DNA from: Kiritimatiellota bacterium
Lineage (GTDB): Bacteria > Verrucomicrobiota > Lentisphaeria > Victivallales > JAADHT01
Assembly: GCA_013151705.1 (NCBI GenBank)
Contig: JAADHT010000219.1
Coordinates: forward strand, 1 to 5,599
Reading direction: 5' to 3'
DNA: 5,599 bases
This document shows, in pieces, positions 1-5,599 of this stretch. The position numbers and the translations under genes are program-made. The notes under the pieces were generated by a model. It worked only from the letters and a program-made list of their open reading frames with translations. It was not told the DNA's origin and searched no databases. The number at the start of each line of letters is the position of its first letter. Position 1 is the stretch's first letter.

Positions 1-25
1 AATAACATGTATATTCTTTGGTATT

Positions 26-835
26 ATGATTGACGACACATCCATATTGAAGATAGTCTTTTCCATGGAAGGACATGCTGAAATGTCACATGCATGGACA
101 GGGCGAGACCACAATGAACCTTTCAGCCGACTCTATTATATTGATGCCGGCGAGGCGGAAATATGGCACCATGGCGAGAAGTATGTTTTGCGGCCCGGCT
201 CTCTATATCTTATCCCACCCAAGTCAAATATGAAATATCGGTGTCGGGAAAGCTTTTATGTCGCTTGGGTGCATTTCAATATTTCACTTTATGGATGTTT
301 GGACTTGTTTTCCTTCCAAGATCCCGGTTTCGCTTATACGCCGCGAAACAGTGAGGCCATACGGGGCGAAATTCTTGAACTTTTATTGTTGATCAACCGT
401 CGGGATATGTTCAGTCAACTACGAGCCAAAAGCCTTCTGCTAGACCTGATCGCGAATTTTTTTATTGGTCGAACCGATATCGCAAGAAGTATAGATCATG
501 AAAAGATATCGCGCCTAACTCCGGTTATCAACTATATCCACCGACACCTTGACAGGCGGATTACACTAGCGGAACTCGCAAACCTCGCCGCTTATGAGCG
601 AACCTACTTTTCCTCCATCTTTAAACAGGTGTTCTCCATCTCCCCTATCCGATATATTCAGAATCTACGTATTGAAAAGGCGCAATGGATGCTACGCGAC
701 GGTAATATGAAATTGTCAGCGATAGCCGATGAGTTAGGCTTCAGCGACGCCTTTCATTTCTCCAAAATATTTAAAAAAATCACTGGCGGGAATCCTAGTG
801 AATTCCGTAAATGCATTCTAAAACGGATACCGTGA
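26..835 (+). CDS. AraC/XylS-family transcriptional regulator (first of a tandem pair)
   Basis: This 269-residue protein has the classic AraC layout: an N-terminal cupin-like sensing domain and two C-terminal helix-turn-helix motifs that bind DNA. The cupin part is visible around residues 35-82 (RLYYIDAGEAEIW, then VLRPGSLYLIPP, a typical sugar-sensing beta-barrel signature). HTH1 spans about 179-211 (ITLAELANLA followed by YFSSIFKQ and SPIRYI). HTH2 spans about 229-262 (LSAIADELGFSDAFHFSKIFKK, ending NPSEFRK), which matches the family's best-conserved block. Length is normal for the family. The start is uncertain: ATG at 26 lacks a Shine-Dalgarno sequence and the frame stays open to base 2, so the gene could begin upstream of the window. 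It is visibly more AT-rich than the second regulator. The ligand and target promoters cannot be read from the sequence. In this family they are often sugar-utilisation genes, and here they would have to lie outside the window. Confidence 0.92.
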   Translation: MIDDTSILKIVFSMEGHAEMSHAWTGRDHNEPFSRLYYIDAGEAEIWHHGEKYVLRPGSLYLIPPKSNMKYRCRESFYVAWVHFNISLYGCLDLFSFQDPGFAYTPRNSEAIRGEILELLLLINRRDMFSQLRAKSLLLDLIANFFIGRTDIARSIDHEKISRLTPVINYIHRHLDRRITLAELANLAAYERTYFSSIFKQVFSISPIRYIQNLRIEKAQWMLRDGNMKLSAIADELGFSDAFHFSKIFKKITGGNPSEFRKCILKRIP

Positions 836-840
836 ATTGT

Positions 841-853
841 GTCGTTTCACGAC
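841..853. other. Small inverted repeat in the gap between the two AraC genes
   Basis: GTCGT and ACGAC form a perfect 5-bp stem around a 3-base loop (TTC), starting six bases after the stop codon of the first regulator. No T-run follows, so an intrinsic terminator is not supported. It could be a weak hairpin or a regulator half-site, and chance is also plausible for so short a stem. Confidence 0.2.
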
Positions 854-921
854 TGAATTTCGTTGTTGAGCGACTATCGTATATTTTGATTCGTGGAGAA
901 ATGTCAAGAAATCGTTTTGGC

Positions 922-929
922 AGGTGGAG
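922..929 (+). promoter_or_regulatory. Ribosome binding site that selects the start of the second AraC gene
   Basis: AGGTGGAG lies just before ATG 932. AGGTGG differs from AGGAGG at one base and ends four bases before the start codon. This favours ATG 932 over the in-frame GTG at 893, which would add 13 residues (beginning MEKCQEIVLAGG) that do not resemble an AraC N-terminus. Confidence 0.5.
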
Positions 930-931
930 AA

Positions 932-1819
932 ATGAACGAAAAAGATTTGGCGTCGGAGTTGTTGTCGGGACAGCCGCATGGCGGGAACTCCATAGTGTTC
1001 CCGAAAAGGAAGCCGCTGCTTCATGCGATGCTCGCGGGTTGCGGGTTCAACGTTGAGAACGATCTTTCGTACCGTTGGCATGGTTTGGAACGTGGAAGCG
1101 CGGAGTTCGCGATTTGGCAGTACACCATATCCGGAAAGGGCGCTCTCCTGTATGAGGAAGGGACGTTCGAGCTTGCTCCGGGCGACGCTATGATGATTCA
1201 CGTACCGCATGACCATCTCTACTTTCTTCCGGATGATTCCGATCATTGGGAATTCCTCTACCTCAATCTGCACGGCCGCGATTTGACGCGCCTTTGGCTC
1301 GAAATGGAGAGAAGCAACGGTCCCACTTATCATTTCAAACGCGATTCGCATACGGTTCGTTTGGCGGTCGAAATACTGCTGGCGCATCGAAACGGCGGGA
1401 TACAGACACCAAGAAAGGCCTCGGCATTGGGATACGAGTTTATTATGTCGCTGTTGGACGAGGTGGCGCCGGACGCCGCGTTCGGCAGCGGAAACGACGA
1501 ACGCCCGCCGTTCATAAGGAAGGTGGTTCAATACGCTCTGGCGAACGCCGGTAATCCCATTGGAGTGGAGGATTTGGCGAAAGTGGCTGGAATCGGCAGA
1601 TTCCATTTCTCCAGGCTTTTCTCCAAATGGTACGACATGCCGCCGTCGGTGTTCCTCCGCGAGATTCGCGTCGAAAAAGCGGTGCGTCTGTTGCAGACCG
1701 AGCGGTTGACGATTAAAGAGGTCGCCGAGCGTTGCGGTTTTTCCGATGCCAGTTATTTCTGCAAGGTTTTCCGCAAAACGATGGGAGTCTCTCCCGAAGC
1801 CTTCAGAAAAGGCGAGTGA
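932..1819 (+). CDS. AraC/XylS-family transcriptional regulator (second of the tandem pair)
   Basis: This 295-residue AraC-type regulator has an N-terminal cupin-like sensing domain at about residues 58-115. It carries the family's barrel motif (ALLYEEGTFELAPGDAMMI) and a histidine-rich stretch HVPHDHLYFLP, followed by WEFLYLNLHG. A helical linker follows. HTH1 is at about 210-243 (GVEDLAKVAGIGRFHFSRLFSK, then MPPSVFLREIRVEKA). HTH2 is at about 259-292 (LTIKEVAERCGFSDASYFCKVFRK, then MGVSPEAFRKGE), an almost textbook signature. I chose ATG 932 because of the preceding AGGTGGAG; GTG 893 is an in-frame alternative. The gene follows the first regulator by 96 bases on the same strand and may be cotranscribed, but the two proteins differ clearly outside the HTH motifs and the DNA is GC-richer here. 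It ends 63 bases from the convergent SNF2 gene. The ligand and targets are unknown. Confidence 0.94.
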   Translation: MNEKDLASELLSGQPHGGNSIVFPKRKPLLHAMLAGCGFNVENDLSYRWHGLERGSAEFAIWQYTISGKGALLYEEGTFELAPGDAMMIHVPHDHLYFLPDDSDHWEFLYLNLHGRDLTRLWLEMERSNGPTYHFKRDSHTVRLAVEILLAHRNGGIQTPRKASALGYEFIMSLLDEVAPDAAFGSGNDERPPFIRKVVQYALANAGNPIGVEDLAKVAGIGRFHFSRLFSKWYDMPPSVFLREIRVEKAVRLLQTERLTIKEVAERCGFSDASYFCKVFRKTMGVSPEAFRKGE

Positions 1820-1866
1820 GCGGAGCGCGCGGCTTATTGATTCGCGTTCCAAGAATATCAAACGGA

Positions 1867-1886
1867 GTAGTCGCATCCGCGACTAC
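1867..1886. terminator. Perfect 8-bp hairpin between convergent genes (possible bidirectional terminator)
   Basis: GTAGTCGC and GCGACTAC form a perfect 8-bp stem around the 4-base loop ATCC. It begins 47 bases after the stop of the second AraC gene, and its right arm contains the TAG stop of the SNF2 gene (1885-1883 on the − strand). Position between convergent genes suggests transcript ending on both strands. No clear T-run follows on either strand, so a classical intrinsic terminator is only partly supported. It could instead act as a 3'-end stabilising structure. Confidence 0.45.
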
Positions 1887-4414
1887 GTCATCAGGAACTC
1901 CAAGTCCTCGTCGGTCAAACTTTTCAGAGCGGCCGACGGAGATTCAACCAGATTACGGAAAATACGCTGTTTCCGCTCCTGCAGCTTGAGAATCTTCTCC
2001 TCCACCGAGTCTTTGACCACCAATTTCATCGCCAGCACCTTTCGAGTTTGACCGATTCTATGCGTTCTGTCGGTCGCCTGGTCCTCAACCGCCGGATTCC
2101 ACCAGGGATCGTAGATTATCACTCTGTCCGCGGACGTCAGATTCAGCCCCACGCCCCCGGCTTTCAGACTGAGTAGAAACAGCGGGATTTTCGGGTTGGC
2201 GTTGAACGCGTCCACGCGCTCCTGGCGTTTGGTGGTCGATCCGTCCAAATACTCGAACGGGATCGATTGCCTCTCCAGCCATTCGCGCAGAATGGCCAAA
2301 AAAGACGTGAATTGGCTGAAAACCAAAACTTTGTGCCCGCTGTCGATCGACTCCAGCAACAGCTCCTTCAATAATTCCGTCTTCGCGGAAGCGATGTCAG
2401 GCTCCAATTCAGACATTCCGGGAACAAGAGACGGATGGCAGCAAATCTGCCTGAGCCTAAGCAGGTTCGTAAGCAGATCGAATCTTGATTTTCCGCCTTT
2501 GCGAACGAGTCGCGTCAAATGCTCCAGCCCTTTGTCCCGGCATTTCTGATAGATTTTTCTTTGTTGCGGCGGCATCTCACAGAAAAGGGTTTGGACGTTT
2601 TTCTCCGGCAAATCCGGCTCGACGTCGCATTTTTTCCTTCTGAGGATGAAGGAGGCCGTTCTCGCCGCCAAATCCAACTGCATCTTCTCGTCAGCCGCGA
2701 TTCCCGCGTATCTGGTTTTGAAAGCGTTGAGCGATCCCAGAAGACCAGGATGGAGAAAATCGAAAATGGACCAGAATTCAACGGGAGCGTTCTCCATAGG
2801 CGTTCCCGTCAGAACAAGTTTGCGTTCGGCTTGCAAGGATTTCGCGGTCGACGCGTTCAATGTTGACGGATTTTTTATATGCTGCGCCTCGTCCAGCGTC
2901 AAGTATTTGAAATCCACTTCCCTCAATTCATCGACATCGCGCCCCGCGGTGGCGTATGACGCGATCACGATGTCCGTCTCACGGATTTTCCCGAACAATT
3001 TTCTGCGTTTCGGCCCCCTCAAAACCAGTGTGGAGAGGGTGGGTGCGAATTTTCTCGTCTCCAGAAGCCAATTATCGACGAGACTGCTCGGACAGAGAAT
3101 CATTGAAGGAGCGAGCGCGTCGCCGTCCGCGAGTTTAGCGGCGCAAAACAGCGCCAGCGTTTGAATTGTTTTGCCAAGCCCCATCTCGTCCGCTAGAACC
3201 GCGTTCAAGTTGTTAGCGAACATCGCGTTCAACCATTCGACACCCTCTTTCTGATAGCTTCGGAGCTCTCCTTTGAAAAGGCCGGAGTCCACCGATGAGT
3301 CGCAAGCTTTTTTCCGCGCGGCGCTCCCGCTCTCGAAACGGTTCTCCCCCGGCAGATTGTCGATTAGTTTTCTCGCTGTGTGGGGCATTTCGCCGATAAA
3401 GCGTTCAAAAGCCTTTCCCCAATAGGGCAGGGCGGACCTGGGAATCGATATTTTCCCTGGATCGCTTCCGGAATATTTGGTGAAATCCATTGTTGATTTG
3501 ACGAACTCCGCCAGTCCTGTTGTGATTCCCGCAATTCGCCCCGCGTCCCCGGTCGAAATGTATCTCAATTCTTTTCTGACCGCCCGCTCCAAAACGCCCC
3601 AGGAAATGTCCGTCGCCGACGAACCGGCGACGAGAAGCTGTTCGACAATGACGGGATCGACGGATTCGTCAATATCACGCACGATCATTTTGAGCTCGTC
3701 CAGCCCCCTTTCAAAGCCCAGAAGTCCCGCGAATTTCGCGGAAAATGCAATGCTTCTCTTTTCAGCTATCCAACTAGGAACAACCTTGTCGAGAAAAACT
3801 CCCATAGCTTCGGTGGAGCTTAATAAATAGAGACCCGCCGCGCCTGGGGACGGCTTGGTGAATCCCATAGACAACAACTCGGTCGCCAGTTTTTTTTCCG
3901 CGGCCTTGTCGCGTTTCCAAACGTTTTTTCCGGACGCATGCAGACCGGCGGCTCCAACGCCCAAAATCAAATCGTTGTATTTAAAGCGCAAATCCAATTC
4001 GAACCCGCCGTCTTCGGAGATTCCCGCGTCGTAGAGCGGAACGCATTTTCCGACGCGCGGAGAGTTGACCGCCGCGCCACGGATTATTCGAACATCCTCG
4101 CTTTCAGCCATCGCCAGAAGCTCGTCCGCCTCCTCGCCGCGCAATCGTTCGGATTTCGCCAACATTAAAGGGCGCAGGCGTGAAATGTCGCGATTGCCGG
4201 GAATCCACCAGTAATCAAGCCCAATTCCCACCCAGCAACCTCCGCTTCCGCAAATCAAAGCGAACGAACGCAACGACATGACGCCAACCTCGGTCGAAAG
4301 CGACGGCACGGCTTTGACGGCCGCGTCCGGAACGGCGACGAGGTTTATCACGAATTCGGCAGGTGCCGAATGGAAGTGGATCCACGGGAAGGGACGGTTT
4401 CTTCCATTTTCCAC
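1883..4414 (-). CDS. SNF2-family DNA-dependent ATPase (C-terminal part of a SWIM-SNF2 protein)
   Basis: This frame encodes 843 residues with a complete two-lobed SNF2/SWI2 motor. Residues about 160-235 resemble the bacterial SNF2-associated domain (RDKAAEKKLATELLSMGF, then LDKVVPSWI). The ATPase starts near 383 with ELRSYQKEGVEWL, a Q-motif-like entry. Motif I/Walker A is DEMGLGKT (409-416) and motif II is DEAQ (508-511, LDEAQHIKN), the form common in bacterial SNF2 proteins. Motif III is LTGTPMEN (535-542). The second lobe has LVFSQFTSF (697-705), YLDGSTTKRQERV (722-734), motif V SLKAGGVGLNLT (749-760) and motif VI DQATDRTHRIGQ (778-789). All core residues are intact. Such proteins translocate on double-stranded DNA and displace bound proteins; the exact role here is unknown. 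The only start is GTG 4414, without a usable ribosome site and 200 bases inside the upstream SWIM frame. The first residues continue the SWIM protein after a frame change, so this is probably not an independent gene. Confidence 0.93.
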   Translation of the reverse strand: MENGRNRPFPWIHFHSAPAEFVINLVAVPDAAVKAVPSLSTEVGVMSLRSFALICGSGGCWVGIGLDYWWIPGNRDISRLRPLMLAKSERLRGEEADELLAMAESEDVRIIRGAAVNSPRVGKCVPLYDAGISEDGGFELDLRFKYNDLILGVGAAGLHASGKNVWKRDKAAEKKLATELLSMGFTKPSPGAAGLYLLSSTEAMGVFLDKVVPSWIAEKRSIAFSAKFAGLLGFERGLDELKMIVRDIDESVDPVIVEQLLVAGSSATDISWGVLERAVRKELRYISTGDAGRIAGITTGLAEFVKSTMDFTKYSGSDPGKISIPRSALPYWGKAFERFIGEMPHTARKLIDNLPGENRFESGSAARKKACDSSVDSGLFKGELRSYQKEGVEWLNAMFANNLNAVLADEMGLGKTIQTLALFCAAKLADGDALAPSMILCPSSLVDNWLLETRKFAPTLSTLVLRGPKRRKLFGKIRETDIVIASYATAGRDVDELREVDFKYLTLDEAQHIKNPSTLNASTAKSLQAERKLVLTGTPMENAPVEFWSIFDFLHPGLLGSLNAFKTRYAGIAADEKMQLDLAARTASFILRRKKCDVEPDLPEKNVQTLFCEMPPQQRKIYQKCRDKGLEHLTRLVRKGGKSRFDLLTNLLRLRQICCHPSLVPGMSELEPDIASAKTELLKELLLESIDSGHKVLVFSQFTSFLAILREWLERQSIPFEYLDGSTTKRQERVDAFNANPKIPLFLLSLKAGGVGLNLTSADRVIIYDPWWNPAVEDQATDRTHRIGQTRKVLAMKLVVKDSVEEKILKLQERKQRIFRNLVESPSAALKSLTDEDLEFLMT

Positions 4415-5129
4415 CCTGCTGATTCACAGATTCCAAACTCAAAAAACAGTTTTCGGAGCCCACCAGGCAATGCATGAACTCGGCGGCGGCATCCGCTTTC
4501 AACGCCACATCTTTGATGTCGCGTTCGGCATGCAACGCCAAAAATCGAACAACCTGTCTGTCCCTGGATTCAAATCGCTCCAAATCCAGTTTGACCCCCA
4601 ATCCTTTTCCGAAAGCCAGCTGTCGCAGATTGGCTGGATTGCCGATGTAGCGTTTGCCGTCCGCGAACATCGCTACCGACAACTGGACTTTTTCCCATTT
4701 GCTCGGCGCATGAGGAGGAAAACGCGAGAAACGCAACTCCAGACGGGCATCCGGACGCCGCCTTGTCGAACATTTCGAAAGGTCGGCCGCGACAAGCCCT
4801 TTGAAAGTCGGGGAGGATTGAGCCTTTCCACCGCGGGATTCGCGTTTTCCGGCGAAGGCCAGCTGACGGGTTACAACCGCCACCGCGTGCTCGCACCAAT
4901 CTCCGGAATGGCGGCGGCAACTGCAAACGGACTTGCCAGCGTCATCCGTGAACGAAACCCTGGTTCTAATCGCGGACTCGCCTTTTGAACGCGGAGAGAA
5001 AAGAGCGTGCAACTCCCCGTTTTGTTCGTATACGAAAGACAACGCTTCGGTTTTAAGGAGAGTTTCCGCTTTCCTTCCAACCTCCGGCGATGTTTCCCGG
5101 ATCAATTTTATCAGGTGTTCTCTAAGCAT
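4215..5129 (-). CDS. SWIM zinc-finger N-terminal part of the SNF2-family protein (frame-disrupted)
   Basis: From ATG 5129 this frame gives 304 residues starting MLREHLIKLIRE. A SWIM zinc-binding motif of the form C-x-C-x7-C-x-H is visible at residues C69, C71, C79 and H81 (SVCSCRRHSGDWCEHAVAVV). SWIM domains bind zinc and contact DNA or protein, and in bacteria they often sit at the N-terminus of SNF2 ATPases, as here. The reading frame is convincing to about residue 240 (FLSLESVNQQGG). Beyond that the tail is arginine-rich and looks like out-of-frame translation of the helicase, which occupies another frame from 4414 onward. The natural product is therefore likely a fusion of this part and the SNF2 motor, about 1081 residues. 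The frame is open upstream to ATG 5261, but that start would lie only about 8 bases from the predicted transcription start, so 5129 is preferred. No Shine-Dalgarno sequence precedes 5129. Confidence 0.8.
   Translation of the reverse strand: MLREHLIKLIRETSPEVGRKAETLLKTEALSFVYEQNGELHALFSPRSKGESAIRTRVSFTDDAGKSVCSCRRHSGDWCEHAVAVVTRQLAFAGKRESRGGKAQSSPTFKGLVAADLSKCSTRRRPDARLELRFSRFPPHAPSKWEKVQLSVAMFADGKRYIGNPANLRQLAFGKGLGVKLDLERFESRDRQVVRFLALHAERDIKDVALKADAAAEFMHCLVGSENCFLSLESVNQQGGKWKKPSLPVDPLPFGTCRIRDKPRRRSGRGRQSRAVAFDRGWRHVVAFVRFDLRKRRLLGGNWA
4380..4424 (-). other. Frame-shift zone joining the SWIM and SNF2 frames
   Basis: On the − strand the SWIM frame must change to the frame one base later to enter the SNF2 frame. 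The helicase frame has a TGA at 4426-4424, which sets the upstream limit. The SWIM-frame protein becomes implausible after about 4390. Candidate sites are the A4 run at 4410-4407, the AAGAAA stretch just after it, and CCC followed by G near 4391-4388. Deleting one A from the A4 run gives QQGGNGRNRPFPW with no other change. An extra base from sequencing or assembly is the simplest reading. A real frameshift mutation or programmed +1 recoding remain possible; an AGGGTGG sequence at 4417-4411 resembles an internal Shine-Dalgarno. Confidence 0.75.
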
Positions 5130-5269
5130 AATGTGAAACCATAAAGTCCATCCGCGGAAATTTGTTGTTCCCGTATGTGGAATTCCGTAGACCGAAGCGA
5201 TGAATGTACGGCGACCCTCCATTTCCCGTGACGAAAAATAGTGGAACAACGAACGAAACATTCAAAGCA
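5130..5269 (-). promoter_or_regulatory. Putative 5' leader of the SWIM-SNF2 transcript
   Basis: If transcription starts a few bases beyond the -10 element at 5276-5281, about 140 untranslated bases precede ATG 5129. I see no riboswitch core that I recognise, no strong hairpin with a T-run and no Shine-Dalgarno next to the start. The SWIM frame is open throughout, so an in-frame start such as ATG 5222 could shorten this leader. Confidence 0.3.
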
Positions 5270-5275
5270 ACCTGT

Positions 5276-5303
5276 AATATACACTCTTTGGCAGCCAAGT
5301 AAA
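5276..5303 (-). promoter_or_regulatory. Sigma70-like promoter for the SWIM-SNF2 gene
   Basis: On the − strand TTTACT (5303-5298, four of six matches to TTGACA) is followed after 16 bases by TATATT (5281-5276, five of six matches to TATAAT). It points toward the SNF2 locus and lies just downstream of phased A-tracts that could act as UP-element or bent DNA. A short palindrome, TTGGC-A-GCCAA, occupies much of the spacer. The consensus is assumed to apply to this unknown organism. Confidence 0.45.
5288..5298. promoter_or_regulatory. Palindrome within the promoter spacer (candidate operator)
   Basis: TTGGC and GCCAA form perfect 5-bp inverted arms around a single A. The element begins in the predicted -35 and fills most of the spacer, where a bound repressor would block RNA polymerase. 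It is short enough to be chance, and no cognate regulator is identifiable. Confidence 0.25.
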
Positions 5304-5324
5304 GCACAGTTCAGTCGCGACGAA

Positions 5325-5407
5325 TTTATTTTTTTCTTGCCGATTTCCCGCTTGATTTCATTTTTTTTCAACAAATATTCTTTTTTTCGCCCTTTTTCCC
5401 TTGATTT
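5325..5407. other. Phased A/T-tracts upstream of the SNF2 promoter (predicted bent DNA)
   Basis: T-runs on the + strand (A-tracts on the −) sit at 5329-5335 (7), 5361-5368 (8), 5381-5387 (7) and 5393-5397 (5), with shorter runs between. Their centres are about 32, 20 and 11 bases apart, close to whole helical turns, the arrangement that gives intrinsic curvature. Placed 25-100 bases upstream of the − strand -35, they could help recruit RNA polymerase. The weakly scattered reading frames across this stretch look spurious (lysine- and phenylalanine-rich). Confidence 0.4.
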
Positions 5408-5410
5408 AAT

Positions 5411-5540
5411 TGTAAGCGGTAGAGCCAGTTGCAAAAGTCTGAGCGAACCGTTCCTCGCGGCGACGGGCGGAAGACGCACATCATCCGCCGCAACCCGAAG
5501 GGCGGCACCCCCAGGGCAACCGCGCGAAGCTAGGTTCAAT
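5411..5540. repeat. GC-rich hairpin-prone intergenic block, likely part of a dispersed repeat
   Basis: This stretch is strikingly GC-rich between AT-rich flanks and encodes no plausible protein. It can fold several ways: GGCGGA (5466-5471) with TCCGCC (5484-5489), alternatively CCGCC (5485-5489) with GGCGG (5501-5505), and AACC (5518-5521) with GGTT (5533-5536). Mutually exclusive stems of this kind are typical of structured repeats or remnants of mobile elements. It runs directly into the ATATCCA array. I believe similar GC-block plus ATATCCA combinations recur between genes in PVC-type genomes, but this is memory, not a search, and the boundaries are approximate. Confidence 0.35.
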
Positions 5541-5549
5541 ATAAGAAAA

Positions 5550-5579
5550 AATATCCAATATCCAACACGGAATATCCAA
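5550..5579. repeat. Heptameric ATATCCA direct-repeat array
   Basis: ATATCCA occurs at 5551-5557, 5558-5564 and 5572-5578, with a diverged unit ACACGGA at 5565-5571, so four units run in an exact period of seven. The extended core AATATCCAA is present three times. Seven is not a multiple of three, which argues against a coding origin. The array follows the GC-rich block and lies near the window edge, so its full extent to the right may be cut off, although the sequence after 5580 no longer fits the unit. Confidence 0.6.
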
Positions 5580-5599
5580 GAATGAAGTGAATTCAAAAT

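Noticed and set aside
859..885. Possible promoter before the second AraC gene (TATATT at 880-885)
   Set aside because: The -10-like hexamer has no acceptable -35 at 16-18 bases; the TTGTTG and TTGAGC sequences are too close.
901..1056. Short frame from ATG 901 overlapping the start of the second AraC gene
   Set aside because: The translation is arginine-rich and out of frame with the clear AraC protein. Only the repeated start context is interesting, and it is reported as such.
818..1876. Long open frame on the − strand opposite the second AraC gene
   Set aside because: It is the antisense shadow of a gene with clear AraC motifs; its translation is rich in R, H and Q and shows no recognisable domain.
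4278..4988. 236-codon + strand frame opposite the SWIM region
   Set aside because: It is antisense to the SWIM-SNF2 coding sequence, which has a clear zinc motif; this frame shows none.
5241..5585. 114-codon + strand frame across the right end
   Set aside because: It is dominated by the T-tracts and repeat block and has no ribosome site or domain.
5111..5596. 161-codon − strand frame across the right end
   Set aside because: It translates the GC-rich block, the poly-A tracts and the leader into low-complexity sequence with no domain; it crosses the predicted promoter.
1..5599. CRISPR array, tRNA, rRNA or transposase
   Set aside because: No spaced direct repeats of CRISPR length, no cloverleaf or rRNA signature and no transposase motifs were seen on either strand.

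Overview
The window looks like a bacterial chromosome segment of moderate, uneven GC. It holds two tandem AraC/XylS-family regulators on the + strand. They converge on a long − strand locus for a SWIM-containing SNF2-family ATPase. No taxonomic marker is present. AraC-rich content, a long SWIM + SNF2_assoc + SNF2 helicase, weak Shine-Dalgarno use and a period-7 ATATCCA array beside a GC-rich block together remind me of the PVC superphylum (Lentisphaerae/Kiritimatiellota/Verrucomicrobia). That assignment is inference only.

Layout. Positions 26-835 (+) encode a 269-residue AraC regulator that may begin left of the window. A 96-base gap leads to a second, GC-richer AraC regulator at 932-1819 (+, 295 residues). 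A 63-base convergent gap follows, with a perfect 8-bp hairpin (1867-1886) that overlaps the stop codon of the opposing gene. The − strand locus occupies 5129 down to 1883. Its N-terminal part (SWIM zinc finger, 5129-4215) and its C-terminal part (SNF2_assoc region and complete SNF2 ATPase, 4414-1883) lie in different frames that overlap by 200 bases. Removing one base near 4400-4415 would join them into a protein of about 1081 residues, the expected size and domain order for one bacterial SWIM-SNF2 protein. This is either a sequence error, a recent mutation or a recoding site.

Positions 5130-5599 contain no convincing gene. Reading leftward on the − strand, they hold phased A-tracts (5325-5400) and a reasonable sigma70-like promoter (5276-5303), then a leader of about 140 bases before the helicase start. 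The far right end holds a GC-rich, hairpin-prone block (about 5411-5540) followed by a heptameric ATATCCA array (5550-5579). These look like a dispersed intergenic repeat.

The two regulators probably sense small ligands, often sugars in this family, through their cupin-like N-termini. Their targets are not visible here. The SNF2 protein is probably a DNA-translocating ATPase of unknown role. Nothing in the window links it functionally to the regulators beyond convergent position.
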